Counted from the first letter of the stretch, positions 1-7,867 are shown. The stretch is DNA of 31,563 nt from VBCK01 sp035511515 (GCA_035511515.1 DATKFG010000061.1:1-31563); one strand, 5' to 3'. The notes: a model not told the origin generated them from the sequence alone. Program-made: numbers and translations.

Positions 1-109
1 GCGAGAGGATCGGCTTCGAGTGGGGTCTGCGACCCCCCTCGAGCACCCCCCGCGGCATTCACAAGTGTCGTTCTTGCCGTCAAATTTTGTCGCGAGTGCT
101 CCGAAATGA

Positions 110-700
110 TCAGTTGCCCAGCCAGTGGGTGCGGTAATGCTTCAGCTCCGCGATCGATTCGTAGATGTCCGAAAGGGCCTCGTGCCGGCTTTTCTTCTCG
201 AACGAGCGATACACCTGCGGTCTCCAGCGCCGGGCCAGCTCCTTCAAGGTGCTGACGTCCAGATTGCGATAGTGAAAGAACGCTTCCAGCCGCGGCATCC
301 AGCGGGCCATGAAGCGGCGGTCCTGGCAGATCGAATTGCCGCACATCGGAGAGCGCCCGGCGGGGACATAGCGTGCGGCCCAATCCAGCATGTGCCGCTC
401 GGCGGCGGCCTCGTCGATGCGGGATTCGCGTACGCGCACCGTCAGCCCTGACCGGGCATGCGTGGTGCGGTTCCAGTCGTCCATCCGGTCCAACACCGAG
501 TCGTCCTGATGAATCGCGAGCGCGGCAGCCTCGGCCACCACGTTCAGATCCGCATCGGTCACCACCAACGCCACCTCGAGGACGTGGTCGGAATCCGGGT
601 TCAGACCCGACATTTCCATGTCGACCCACAGCAGCCGGTTCTCGTCGACCGACGGCGCGGCGCCGGCGGGCGCCTCGGTTTGCCGCTGCTGCTGTGCCAT
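110..700 (-). CDS. orn: Oligoribonuclease
   Basis: 3'-to-5' exoribonuclease of the DEDDh family (196 aa) that finishes RNA decay by degrading 2-5 nt oligoribonucleotides and, in many proteobacteria, pGpG from c-di-GMP turnover; it acts in the cytoplasm. Visible motifs are WVDMEMSGL near residues 25-33 (Asp27 and Glu29 of ExoI), CGNSICQDRRF in the middle (ExoII Asp) and RHEALSDI near the C-terminus (the catalytic His and Asp of ExoIII). Length fits the family (about 180-200 aa). The N-terminus has a roughly 15-residue Gln/Ala-rich extension before the first beta strand. ATG700 is the only start that fits, since the next Met lies inside the ExoI motif, but no strong ribosome binding site precedes it. 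It is divergent from the M48 peptidase gene across 94 bases. Confidence 0.96.
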   Translation of the reverse strand: MAQQQRQTEAPAGAAPSVDENRLLWVDMEMSGLNPDSDHVLEVALVVTDADLNVVAEAAALAIHQDDSVLDRMDDWNRTTHARSGLTVRVRESRIDEAAAERHMLDWAARYVPAGRSPMCGNSICQDRRFMARWMPRLEAFFHYRNLDVSTLKELARRWRPQVYRSFEKKSRHEALSDIYESIAELKHYRTHWLGN

Positions 701-794
701 AATCGGTTGGGCCTTGCCCGAAGGCGGGCACGCCGGCCTTTCTTGTCAGGTGCTGGGGTGCTCACGATTCTCGCACGGCCCGCACACATCGGCG

Positions 795-2072
795 ATGACT
801 CCGGCCCTGTTCACGTGGATCTTTCTGACGCTGCTGACGCTGAACGTCGGGCTGAAGTATTGGCTCGCCACGCGCCAGGTGCGCTACGTGCTGAATCGGG
901 CCGGCGCCGTGCCGGAGCAGTTCGCCGGTCAGGTCAGCCTGGAAGCACATCGTAAAGCGGCCGCCTACACGGTGGCCAAGCAGCGGCTCGCCATGGTCGA
1001 GACCGCGTGCGGCACCGCCTTGCTGCTGGTGCTGACGCTGTGCGGGGGGCTGCAGGCCTTGTCCGACCTGCTGGGAGACTGGCTGGGACACGGCATCGCG
1101 TTCCAACTGGCGCTGGCCGCCTCGGTGGTGCTGATCGTCAGCCTGGTGGACCTGCCGATCGAGTGGTACCGGCAATTCCGGATCGAGCAGAGCTTCGGTT
1201 TCAACCGGATGACTGCGGCCCTGTTCGTGGCCGACACGGCCAAATCGATCGGATTGTCGGCCGCGATCGGACTGCCGCTGCTGGCGTTGATCCTGACGCT
1301 GATGCGATACGGAGGCCCCCACTGGTGGATCGCCGCGTGGCTCGTCTGGTGCGCGTTCACGCTGATGTTGACGGTGCTGTTTCCGATCCTGATCGCTCCG
1401 CTTTTCAACCGTTTCACGCCGCTGGGCGACACCGACCTGCTGCAGCGGATCAAGGCGCTGCTCGGGCGAACCGGATTTCATACGAGCGGCGTTTACACGA
1501 TGGACGGATCGCGCCGCTCCAGTCACGGCAACGCCTATTTCACAGGGTTGGGCGCGGCCAAGCGCATCGTGTTCTTCGATACGCTGCTGCAGCGGCTGCA
1601 GCCACCCGAGATCGAGGCCGTGCTGGCGCACGAGCTGGGTCACTTCCGGCTGCGGCACGTACGCAAGCGCCTGCTGCTCGGCTTCGTGGGCAGTCTGCTG
1701 CTGCTGGCGGCGCTGAACTGGCTGATGCAGCGCGCGTGGTTCTTCGAAGGACTGGGCGTGGAGCCGATGCTGCAGGCTCGCAACGACGGGCTGGCCGTGG
1801 TGCTGTTCATCCTGGTGATGCCGGTGTTCACCTTCCTGCTGGCGCCGCTGTCGAGCCTGCTGTCGCGCCAGCAGGAATTCGAGGCGGACGCGTTCGCCGC
1901 GCGTCACGCTTCGTCGCGGGCTCTGGTCGACGCGCTGATCAAGCTGTACAAGGACAACGCGACCACGCTGACGCCGGACCCGATCCACTCGAGCTTTTAC
2001 AACTCGCATCCTCCGGCGTCGGTCCGAATCGAGCGATTGCTCAGGCTTCGGGGGCCTGCGACGGTCGGCTGA
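795..2072 (+). CDS. M48 family membrane metalloendopeptidase (Ste24/CAAX-type)
   Basis: Integral inner-membrane zinc protease of the Ste24/M48 family, 425 aa from ATG795. Zinc motif HELGH lies at residues 279-283, and a downstream EFEADAFAARHA segment supplies the third zinc ligand (Glu). Several hydrophobic segments are visible (about residues 5-22, 72-92, 102-122, 150-170, 178-205, 295-312 and a pair before the EFEAD motif), as expected for Ste24. The frame stays open upstream to about 618, but that part overlaps orn and does not look like family sequence, so I chose the ATG directly before the first membrane helix; no clear ribosome binding site marks it. Bacterial members probably do quality control or cleavage of membrane proteins; the substrate is unknown. 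The DUF2007 gene follows after 28 bases. Confidence 0.92.
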   Translation: MTPALFTWIFLTLLTLNVGLKYWLATRQVRYVLNRAGAVPEQFAGQVSLEAHRKAAAYTVAKQRLAMVETACGTALLLVLTLCGGLQALSDLLGDWLGHGIAFQLALAASVVLIVSLVDLPIEWYRQFRIEQSFGFNRMTAALFVADTAKSIGLSAAIGLPLLALILTLMRYGGPHWWIAAWLVWCAFTLMLTVLFPILIAPLFNRFTPLGDTDLLQRIKALLGRTGFHTSGVYTMDGSRRSSHGNAYFTGLGAAKRIVFFDTLLQRLQPPEIEAVLAHELGHFRLRHVRKRLLLGFVGSLLLLAALNWLMQRAWFFEGLGVEPMLQARNDGLAVVLFILVMPVFTFLLAPLSSLLSRQQEFEADAFAARHASSRALVDALIKLYKDNATTLTPDPIHSSFYNSHPPASVRIERLLRLRGPATVG

Positions 2073-2100
2073 ACGTGCCTGCCAATCCGGGCACGCCCGC

Positions 2101-2403
2101 ATGAAGCGGATACTGCGCTGCGATCACCCGTTGCAGGCCGCGCACTACGCCAACGTATTGCGCGCCGGCGGCTTCGCCTGCGAAGTGCGCCGCGCGGCGC
2201 TGTACGGAGCCGTCGGCGAGATTCCATGGCACGAATGCGCCCCCGAGATCTGGCTGCGCAACGATGTGGACGAGGCCATGGCGCAGCGCCTGCTCGAGGA
2301 GCTGGCTGCCCCCGCGGTGGGCGAGCCCTGGCGCTGCGGCCGCTGCGGCGAGGAGCTCGAGCCGCAGTTTGCGAGTTGCTGGCAGTGCGGGCAGGCGCGC
2401 TAA
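2101..2403 (+). CDS. DUF2007-type small protein with C-terminal zinc ribbon
   Basis: A 100-residue protein. Residues 1-70 resemble the DUF2007 (putative signal-transducing, PII-like fold) domain, seen in the opening MKRILRCDHPLQAAHYANVL stretch and the following alternating strand and helix pattern. The C-terminus holds two CxxC pairs, Cys79/Cys82 and Cys93/Cys96, spaced like a zinc ribbon. Its function is not known. It lies 28 bases after the M48 protease gene and is probably cotranscribed with it. Its TAA stop directly abuts the stop codon of the convergent CobD/CbiB-family gene, leaving no room for a terminator between them. Confidence 0.8.
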   Translation: MKRILRCDHPLQAAHYANVLRAGGFACEVRRAALYGAVGEIPWHECAPEIWLRNDVDEAMAQRLLEELAAPAVGEPWRCGRCGEELEPQFASCWQCGQAR

Positions 2404-3378
2404 CTACACGCCCCGGGACAGCAGGGCGGCCCCGGTCAGCAGCAGCAGCAGGATCATCCAGAGCACCAGCGCGCGCCAGACCAGACCGACCGCCGATCGC
2501 ATGGCGCGCGGATCGGGCTCGCTCAAGCCGGCCCCTTCCTGCCCCGGCTCATCGAAAATGCGGGCCGATTCGCTCTCGCCGAGCAGGCGAACTCCCAGCG
2601 CCCCGCTGGCCGCACCCAGGATCAACGTGCGTGCGCTCACGGGCTGGACGTGGGCCGAGGCGGCGATCCGGCGCCAGCAGTACACCGCGCCTTCGAAGTC
2701 TCCGACGATCGCGAAGCCCAGCGCCGTCAGCCGGGCCGGCACCCAGTCGATCACGCTGAATGCCGCGGCGGCGAAGCCTCCGAAGCGGTCCCCCGGCAAG
2801 GCCGCGCTGCCCACCGCGGCACGGGGGTTCCAGCGGCGGCTGACGAATTCGGCCAACCGGTACATCACGGCGCCGACCGGGCCCGGAAGCAGCACGAACC
2901 AGAACAGCACCCCGAAAACGTGCCGGTGCGCTTCCAGCAGTCCGAAGTCGATCGACTGGCGCGCAATCTCACCGGGGCTCAGGTCCAGGACCCGGAATCC
3001 CGGCTCGGTGTGTCGCTTCAGGTCCAGCAGCAACCGGCGCGCCGCGTTGATGTCGCCCGCCTCCAGCGCGGCCTGGATCCGCGTGAGCGGATGGCTGAAC
3101 TGACGGAACCCGAAGGCGAAATACAGCACCGCCACGTCCATCATCAGCGCCACGATCCAGTGCATCGAGCGCGCCGCGTAGAAGGCGGCCGCCGTCAGCA
3201 GCACCGTGCCTCCGACCAGCGCGATCCAGGCGTAGGCGCCATGGCGCGGCCGGCCCGCGTTCAGGTGACGCTCGGCCGAGTCCGACAGCGCCGTGGCCAG
3301 CGCGTACACGGGGTTGTTCGGAGGCAAGGCGACGGCCTGCTCCAGCATCAGCGTCGCCAGCAGCGCCAGCCAGGCCAT
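2404..3378 (-). CDS. CobD/CbiB-family integral membrane protein
   Basis: Membrane protein of 324 aa related to CobD/CbiB (adenosylcobinamide-phosphate synthase) and AmpE. It has several hydrophobic segments (residues about 1-20, 48-66, 70-92, a central pair near 155-185, and a C-terminal helix) and family-like phrases around the FGFRQFSHPLTRIQAAL stretch. In betaproteobacteria this paralogue sits next to the NUDIX/rplS block, not in cobalamin operons, so a cobalamin role is doubtful and I make no functional claim beyond family. The frame could start at TTG3381, but ATG3378 has an AGGAGG sequence at a 6-base spacing and is the better start. It is the last visible gene of the rpsP operon, 37 bases after the NUDIX gene. 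Confidence 0.82.
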   Translation of the reverse strand: MAWLALLATLMLEQAVALPPNNPVYALATALSDSAERHLNAGRPRHGAYAWIALVGGTVLLTAAAFYAARSMHWIVALMMDVAVLYFAFGFRQFSHPLTRIQAALEAGDINAARRLLLDLKRHTEPGFRVLDLSPGEIARQSIDFGLLEAHRHVFGVLFWFVLLPGPVGAVMYRLAEFVSRRWNPRAAVGSAALPGDRFGGFAAAAFSVIDWVPARLTALGFAIVGDFEGAVYCWRRIAASAHVQPVSARTLILGAASGALGVRLLGESESARIFDEPGQEGAGLSEPDPRAMRSAVGLVWRALVLWMILLLLLTGAALLSRGV

Positions 3379-3415
3379 CAAGCGCCTCCTGGTCGAACCA
3401 AGCGGGCAAGGCCAG

Positions 3416-4111
3416 TCATTCGTTCCCCGCTCTGAGAAACGCGTACAGGTTGCGCACCAGGGCCGCCGTGACGCCCCAGATCAGATGTTCGCGCAGGCCG
3501 TCGTAGTACGGCATCGTGTAGACGAAACGTTGCTCCCCGCGCGCGGCGATCACGCGCCGTTGATGGTTGCCCGGATCCATCAGGAACGACAGCGGCACCT
3601 CGAACGCATCTTGCACCTCGGCGGCTTCCAGCTTCAAGACGATCGGCTGCGCGACCATGCCGACCACCGGGGTCACCTCGAACTGCGTGACGGTGCGGTA
3701 ATTCGGAAGGGTCCCCAGAATCTCGATCTGCGTGGTCGTAAGCCCGATCTCCTCGCCCGCTTCGCGCAGGGCCGCATCGACCACCGAGCGATCGGACGGC
3801 TCGATGCGTCCGCCGGGAAAGCTGATCTGCCCCGCATGGGCCTGCAGGTGCCTGGCCCGATGCGTCAGCAACACGTCCAGACGATGGTCGCGCTCGATCA
3901 GCGGCACCAGCACCGCGGCCGGCACCCAGACCTCGGAGGTCTGCGCCGTCAGACGCGGATCCGATCTGAGCTCCGGCGTCCAGGCAACCGGCTGCAGGAA
4001 GCGCCGCCGCACCGCCGCCGGCGTCAACTGCTGCGGCGCCAGTGCCGGGCCCCGCACGCGTGGATCATCGAAGCCGGGATCGAGCGGCAACTGCCTTGGA
4101 TCGATCGACAT
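3416..4111 (-). CDS. NUDIX hydrolase, CoA pyrophosphatase (NudL/UPF0035 type)
   Basis: NUDIX hydrolase of 231 aa, probably cleaving CoA and its derivatives to 4'-phosphopantetheine and 3',5'-ADP. The signature before the NUDIX box, VLLTHRARHLQAHAGQISFP, is characteristic of the CoA-pyrophosphatase subgroup and is followed by the box GGRIEPSDRS...LREAGEEIGL. As in NudL, an Asp replaces the first Glu of the generic box, while the REAGEE core that binds the metals is intact. It lies 42 bases downstream of rplS, a placement common in Burkholderiales. The N-terminal 70 residues are a variable region without a recognised motif. Confidence 0.9.
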   Translation of the reverse strand: MSIDPRQLPLDPGFDDPRVRGPALAPQQLTPAAVRRRFLQPVAWTPELRSDPRLTAQTSEVWVPAAVLVPLIERDHRLDVLLTHRARHLQAHAGQISFPGGRIEPSDRSVVDAALREAGEEIGLTTTQIEILGTLPNYRTVTQFEVTPVVGMVAQPIVLKLEAAEVQDAFEVPLSFLMDPGNHQRRVIAARGEQRFVYTMPYYDGLREHLIWGVTAALVRNLYAFLRAGNE

Positions 4112-4153
4112 CGTCCGGGCGGCCCCGACGCCGCCGCTCGTGTGCTGTCTCGT

Positions 4154-4528
4154 TCAGCTTTCGGCCTTGCCTTCGAGCTTTTCGCGAATCCGCGCCGATT
4201 TGCCGGAACGATCGCGCAGGTAATACAGCTTCGCGCGCCGCACGTCGCCGCGCCGCTTGACCTCGATCGAGGCCACCGACGGCGAATACAGCTGAAACGT
4301 CCTTTCCACTCCTTCGCCGCTGGAAATCTTTCGGACCAGGAACGACGAATTCAAGCCGCGATTGCGGCGCGCGATCACCACGCCTTCGTAGGCCTGGACC
4401 CGCTTGCGCGTGCCCTCGACGACGTTGACGTTGACGATCACCGTGTCGCCCGGGGCGAAATCCGGAATCGACTTGTTAGCGCTCAGCCGAGCGACCTCTT
4501 CCTGCTCGATCTGCTGGATCACGTTCAT
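4154..4528 (-). CDS. rplS: 50S ribosomal protein L19
   Basis: Ribosomal protein L19 of the large subunit, located at the 30S-50S interface. The 124 aa match the family along the whole length: N-terminal MNVIQQIEQEEVARL, the core GDTVIVNVNVVEGTRKR, the phrase VQAYEGVVIARRNRGLNSSF and the basic end VKRRGDVRRAKLYYLRDRSG. The start is fixed by a CGGAGAAACCCT sequence just before ATG4528, with GGAG 7 bases upstream. It follows trmD after 12 bases and is the fourth gene of the conserved rpsP-rimM-trmD-rplS operon. Confidence 0.98.
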   Translation of the reverse strand: MNVIQQIEQEEVARLSANKSIPDFAPGDTVIVNVNVVEGTRKRVQAYEGVVIARRNRGLNSSFLVRKISSGEGVERTFQLYSPSVASIEVKRRGDVRRAKLYYLRDRSGKSARIREKLEGKAES

Positions 4529-4540
4529 AGGGTTTCTCCG

Positions 4541-5263
4541 TCAAACTGCATGGTGCTCGTCCGCAGATGCGCTCGCCTGCAGAAGATCCGGACGTACGCG
4601 GCGCGTGCGCTCCAGCGCCTGGGCGCACCGCCACTCCTCGATCCGAGCGTGATCGCCGGACAGCAACACCGGCGGCACCGGGCGCCCCCGCCACGATTCC
4701 GGACGCGTGTACTGGGGCGCATCCAGCCGCCCGTTGCCGAACGACTCGTCGCGAACCGACTCTTCCTTCAACGCGCCCGGCAGCTGCCGGACGACCGCAT
4801 CGATCAGGGCCATCGCGGCGACCTCGCCGCCCGAGAGCACGAAGTCGCCGATGGAGATCTCCTCGTCGACAAAGGCCTCGACGAAACGCTGATCGATGCC
4901 TTCGTAGCGGCCGCACACCAGGATCAGGCCGCGGCCGCCCGCGCCTTCATCGGCCAGCTGCTTGACCCGCGCGTCGGCCAGCGGCCGGCCGGCTGCTGAA
5001 AGAGCAAGGACGCGCGCCCCGGCAGCGCCACACTCGATGCGCGCCGCCTCCACCGCGCGCGCCAGCGGCTCGGCCATCAACACCATGCCGGGCCCGCCAC
5101 CGAAGGGACGGTCATCGACCGTGCGGTGCACGTCCTGCGTGAAATCGCGCGGATTCCAGGCCCGAAGGCGCCAAAGTCCGCGCTCGTGCGCGCGCCGTGT
5201 GACGCCGTACTGCATCAGCGACTCGAACATCGGCGGAAAAAGCGTTATCGCGTCGAACCGCAT
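4541..5263 (-). CDS. trmD: tRNA (guanine37-N1)-methyltransferase
   Basis: SAM-dependent methyltransferase of the SPOUT (trefoil knot) class that makes m1G37 in tRNAs reading CNN codons and so prevents +1 frameshifting. Family motifs are clear: MRFDAITLFPPMF at the N-terminus, TVDDRPFGGGPGMVL, the knot region CGRYEGIDQR and EISIGDFVLSGGE, and PQYTRPESWRG. I start it at ATG5263 (240 aa), because MRFDAITLFP aligns with known N-termini; the frame stays open upstream to 5344 but that part overlaps the end of rimM and is not family sequence. Gap to rimM is 68 bases and to rplS 12 bases. Confidence 0.97.
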   Translation of the reverse strand: MRFDAITLFPPMFESLMQYGVTRRAHERGLWRLRAWNPRDFTQDVHRTVDDRPFGGGPGMVLMAEPLARAVEAARIECGAAGARVLALSAAGRPLADARVKQLADEGAGGRGLILVCGRYEGIDQRFVEAFVDEEISIGDFVLSGGEVAAMALIDAVVRQLPGALKEESVRDESFGNGRLDAPQYTRPESWRGRPVPPVLLSGDHARIEEWRCAQALERTRRVRPDLLQASASADEHHAV

Positions 5264-5331
5264 CGGGCCGCTTCCGCCCTCGTTCCACTGCTGTGCCGCT
5301 GTCGTTTCCATCGTCCGTCTCGCGGCCGGCT

Positions 5332-5889
5332 CTATGCCAGCCACTCCGGTTCCCAGTTCACGCGGATCGTGCCCGCGTCCAGATCGATGCCGTCGATGTA
5401 CTCACCCACTACCGGCACCAGGATTTCGTGCCCCCGCACCTCTTGTTCCCCCACGTCCGGCCCGATTTCGAGCAGGTCATGGGCTGCGCTGGATCTGAGC
5501 CCGGTTACGACTCCCAGCGCACGCTGCGATCGATTGATCACCCGCAGACCGATTAAATCGACCCAGTAATACTGCTGGCCGCTCAGCTGCGGAAACTCGC
5601 TCCGCGCCACCGCGACCGCGGTTCCCTTCAACGCCTCGGCGGCCTCCCGGCTGTCGCAGCCGTCCCACTTCGCCACCAGGCTTGCGCCCTGCCGCCGCGT
5701 CGCGCTGACCTGCAGCCGCCGCGCCGCCTGCGCTCCGAGCAGCCACCAGCTTCGTGTCGACAGGAGCACTTCGGCCAGCGGCGAGTGCGGTGTGATCCGG
5801 ACCCATCCGCGCACCCCGTACGCTCCGCGAACCCGACCCAGCTCGACCAGATGCTCGTCGGCAGCGCCCGTATCCGACGGTGCCTGCAG
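5332..5889 (-). CDS. rimM: Ribosome maturation factor RimM, likely CTG start
   Basis: 16S rRNA processing factor that binds ribosomal protein S19 and helps 30S head assembly. The N-terminal barrel motif VELGRVRGAYGVRGWVRI and the PRC-barrel portion (YYWVDLIGLRVI, then AHDLLEIGPDVGEQEVRGHE and a VNWEPEWL end) are typical. No ATG, GTG or TTG exists in frame downstream of the rpsP stop before the conserved core; the only ATG in frame lies deep inside rpsP and would give a Pro/Arg-rich leader. A perfect GGAGGAGG at the rpsP 3' end stands 9 bases before CTG5889, one base after the rpsP stop. I therefore call a CTG start, giving 185 aa, the normal family size. The product is certain; the start is an inference. 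Confidence 0.93.
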   Translation of the reverse strand: MQAPSDTGAADEHLVELGRVRGAYGVRGWVRITPHSPLAEVLLSTRSWWLLGAQAARRLQVSATRRQGASLVAKWDGCDSREAAEALKGTAVAVARSEFPQLSGQQYYWVDLIGLRVINRSQRALGVVTGLRSSAAHDLLEIGPDVGEQEVRGHEILVPVVGEYIDGIDLDAGTIRVNWEPEWLA

Positions 5890-5890
5890 C

Positions 5891-6229
5891 TTAGGCTGCC
5901 TCCTCCGTCGTGGCCTGCGCCGGGGCTGCGGCGGCCGCAGCCTCCGGAGCCGTGGCGGAGGCGGCCGGGGCCGCATCGCCCGCCTCGGAAGCGCCGAAGG
6001 TCTTTACCAATCGCGCGACCGCCGGGCTGACCTGCGCCCCGACGCTGCGCCAGTGCGCCAGCCGGTCCTGGGCGATCCGGAACCTCGTTTCGGTCTCGGT
6101 GGCCTTCGGATTGTAGAAACCAACCCGCTCGACGAAACGGCCATCGCGCGCGCTGCGCGAGTCCGTCGCCACAATCGTGAAAAACGGGCGCTTCTTGGCA
6201 CCGCCCCGCGCCAGTCGAATCACTAACAT
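5891..6229 (-). CDS. rpsP: 30S ribosomal protein S16 with Ala-rich tail
   Basis: Small-subunit ribosomal protein S16. The N-terminus MLVIRLARGGAKKRPFF and the following VERVGFYNPKATE and RLAHWRSVGAQVSPAVARL segments are diagnostic. At 112 aa it is longer than typical S16 (about 80-90 aa); the extra 30 or so residues are an Ala/Pro/Glu-rich low-complexity tail. The last codons of that tail (Thr-Thr-Glu-Glu-Ala-Ala) contain the GGAGGAGG that serves rimM. ATG6229 is chosen because it gives the family N-terminus; the frame extends to 6334 but overlaps the promoter. First gene of the operon. Confidence 0.97.
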   Translation of the reverse strand: MLVIRLARGGAKKRPFFTIVATDSRSARDGRFVERVGFYNPKATETETRFRIAQDRLAHWRSVGAQVSPAVARLVKTFGASEAGDAAPAASATAPEAAAAAAPAQATTEEAA

Positions 6230-6266
6230 ATCGATCCAGAGTCCAGAGCCTTCAGGAGAACCGAGC

Positions 6267-6295
6267 ATTGTATTTTGGGCCGGCCCCGGCAGCAA
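6267..6295 (-). promoter_or_regulatory. Sigma70 promoter of the rpsP operon
   Basis: Read on the minus strand: TTGCTG (6295-6290), a 17-base spacer and TACAAT (6272-6267). This closely matches the sigma70 consensus and leaves a 5' leader of about 30 bases before ATG6229. It would drive rpsP-rimM-trmD-rplS and probably the NUDIX and CobD/CbiB genes. Confidence 0.65.
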
Positions 6296-6352
6296 GGCGG
6301 GCCCGGCCACAGGCGCCCCGCGCCGGGCTGCCACGCCTTTGCTCCAGAGCGC

Positions 6353-6375
6353 TATACTGTTAATTCTTACAGTAT
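6353..6375 (+). promoter_or_regulatory. Candidate LexA (SOS) box overlapping a -10 element
   Basis: The sequence at 6355-6374 has the form TACTG-N10-CAGTA, identical in both outer arms to the gammaproteobacterial LexA consensus and AT-rich inside. The flanking bases extend the dyad to ATACTGT-N8-ACAGTAT (6354-6375). A -10 like element TATACT (6353-6358) overlaps the left arm; no good -35 is seen. The site ends 13 bases before the ATG of the radical SAM gene, the right place for repression. Confidence 0.65.
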
Positions 6376-6387
6376 CGGATCACGGCC

Positions 6388-7542
6388 ATGCGCTCCGTAC
6401 ACCCGGCCCCCTCCCCCGCGGTCTCACCGTCCAACAACGATGCGGACCAGCCGCGGCCGATCGTGTGGAAAGGCCGTGCGTCGGTGTCCAACCACGAATC
6501 CCGCTTCAACCGGCTGCGGCACGAGCCCGAGGAGGCGGCGAGCGAGACCGTTGCCGACGATGCGCCCGGCGCGCCCGTGACCGAAGTCAGAGTCGAGATC
6601 GCCCGCTCGATCATATCGAGCAACCGTTCGCCCGACTTGCCGTTCGACCGGTCGATCAATCCGTATCGAGGTTGTGAACACGGTTGTGTTTACTGCTACG
6701 CACGACCGAGCCACACGTACCTCGGACTGTCGGCGGGGCTGGACTTCGAAACGAAGATCTTCGCCAAGACCAATGCGGCCGAGCTGCTGCGCAAGGAACT
6801 CGGCCGAGCCGATCACGTCCGATCGATGATCGCACTGGGAGCGAACACGGATCCGTACCAGCCCGCGGAAAAGCGGCTGCGGATCACGCGTTCGGTGCTG
6901 CAGGTGCTGAGCGAGTTCGAACACCCGATCACGATCACCACCAAATCGGCCCTGGTCGCGCGCGACATCGATGTGCTGGCGCCGATGGCCGCCAAGGACC
7001 TGGTGAAAGTGTTCATCTCCGTGGGCACGCTCGATGCGGACATCGCGCGGACCATGGAGCCGCGCGCCAATTCCCCGCAGCGCCGCATCCAGGCGATCGC
7101 GCAACTCTCGCAGGCCGGCATACCCGCCGGCGTGATCGTGGCCCCGATCGTGCCGGCGCTGACCGACCCGGACCTGGAACGCGTGCTGGAGGCGGCCGCA
7201 GGCGCCGGGGCCCGCTTTGCCAGCTATGTCGTGCTGCGCTTGCCGATGGAGGTCGCCGATCTTTTCGTCGAGTGGCTCCAGACGCACTACCCGCTGCGCG
7301 CCGCACACGTGATGAGCCTGATCCGGCAGATGCGCGACGGCCGCAACAACGATTCGACTTTCGGCCTGCGCATGAGCGGCACCGGGCCGCTGGCGGATCT
7401 GATCCGGCGGCGCTTCGATATCGCGTGCAAGCGGCTCGGACTGAATACGGAGCGGGTGAAGCAGCGCGAGCAGGCAGCGCAGGCTCCGGCTGTGGCGTTG
7501 GCGCCAGCGGCGCCGGATCCGCAGATGAGCCTGTTCGAGTAG
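6388..7542 (+). CDS. PA0069-family radical SAM protein (spore photoproduct lyase-like)
   Basis: Radical SAM protein of 384 aa in the PA0069 family, related to SplB DNA-photolesion lyases. The 4Fe-4S/SAM motif is CEHGCVYCY with Cys96, Cys100 and Cys103, preceded by the family phrase FDRSINPYRG. Later segments such as GANTDPYQPAEK, ITITTKSALVARD and the FISVGTLD strand belong to the TIM-barrel core, and the C-terminus ends in a PQMSLFE tail. The N-terminal 60 residues are Pro/Ala-rich and variable. The true substrate of this family is not established as far as I know; DNA repair is an inference from the SplB relationship and from the LexA box 13 bases upstream. It is monocistronic, divergent from the rpsP operon across 158 bases. 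Confidence 0.9.
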   Translation: MRSVHPAPSPAVSPSNNDADQPRPIVWKGRASVSNHESRFNRLRHEPEEAASETVADDAPGAPVTEVRVEIARSIISSNRSPDLPFDRSINPYRGCEHGCVYCYARPSHTYLGLSAGLDFETKIFAKTNAAELLRKELGRADHVRSMIALGANTDPYQPAEKRLRITRSVLQVLSEFEHPITITTKSALVARDIDVLAPMAAKDLVKVFISVGTLDADIARTMEPRANSPQRRIQAIAQLSQAGIPAGVIVAPIVPALTDPDLERVLEAAAGAGARFASYVVLRLPMEVADLFVEWLQTHYPLRAAHVMSLIRQMRDGRNNDSTFGLRMSGTGPLADLIRRRFDIACKRLGLNTERVKQREQAAQAPAVALAPAAPDPQMSLFE

Positions 7543-7574
7543 ACGAGCAGGTCGATGCGAGGCGCGATCAGCGC

Positions 7575-7623
7575 TTGCGAGGATTCGTACATCATCGTAG
7601 GATATACATACACGCTGTATATC
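7575..7623 (+). promoter_or_regulatory. vapBC promoter with dyad operator
   Basis: TTGCGA (7575-7580), 17-base spacer, TAGGAT (7598-7603) is a plausible sigma70 promoter. Overlapping and following it is a perfect inverted repeat GATATAC (7601-7607), 9-base spacer, GTATATC (7617-7623), in an AT-rich island within GC-rich surroundings. Toxin-antitoxin operons are usually autorepressed at such dyads by the antitoxin, so this is the likely VapB/VapBC operator. Confidence 0.55.
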
Positions 7624-7636
7624 ATAGGTATCTATC

Positions 7637-7867
7637 ATGCGCGTCTCCAAATGGGGAAACAGCCTGGCAGTTCGACTCCCTGACGCAGTCGTCAAGGCCC
7701 TCCGACTGAAGACGGGCGACGAGATCGAGATCATCGTGACGGGGCCGCGCCAGTTTCGGGTGGAACGCGATCGCGGCCGCGAGCGGGCCCTGGAGCGACT
7801 GCGCGCGTTGAAAAAGCCGTTGCCGAAGGGATTCCGCTTCGACCGGGACGAGGCCAATGCCCGTTGA
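7637..7867 (+). CDS. vapB: VapB antitoxin (AbrB/MazE/SpoVT swapped-hairpin)
   Basis: A 76-residue antitoxin. Residues 1-45 form an AbrB/MazE-like DNA-binding fold, seen in MRVSKWGNSLAVRLPDAVV and LKTGDEIEIIV. The rest is a basic, charged tail (RERALERLRALKKPLPKGF), typical of the toxin-neutralising segment that wraps around a PIN toxin. It should bind VapC and repress the operon through the dyad just upstream. The stop overlaps the start of vapC by 11 bases, implying translational coupling. Confidence 0.88.
   Translation: MRVSKWGNSLAVRLPDAVVKALRLKTGDEIEIIVTGPRQFRVERDRGRERALERLRALKKPLPKGFRFDRDEANAR

Noticed and set aside
22..36. GGGGTC-TGC-GACCCC hairpin downstream of orn as a terminator
   Set aside because: The stem is only 6 bp and no T-run follows on the minus strand, so a terminator cannot be supported.
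2404..3378. A cobalamin biosynthesis role for the CobD/CbiB-family gene
   Set aside because: No other cob/cbi genes are nearby and the gene sits in a ribosomal-protein operon; the family relationship alone does not support that reaction.
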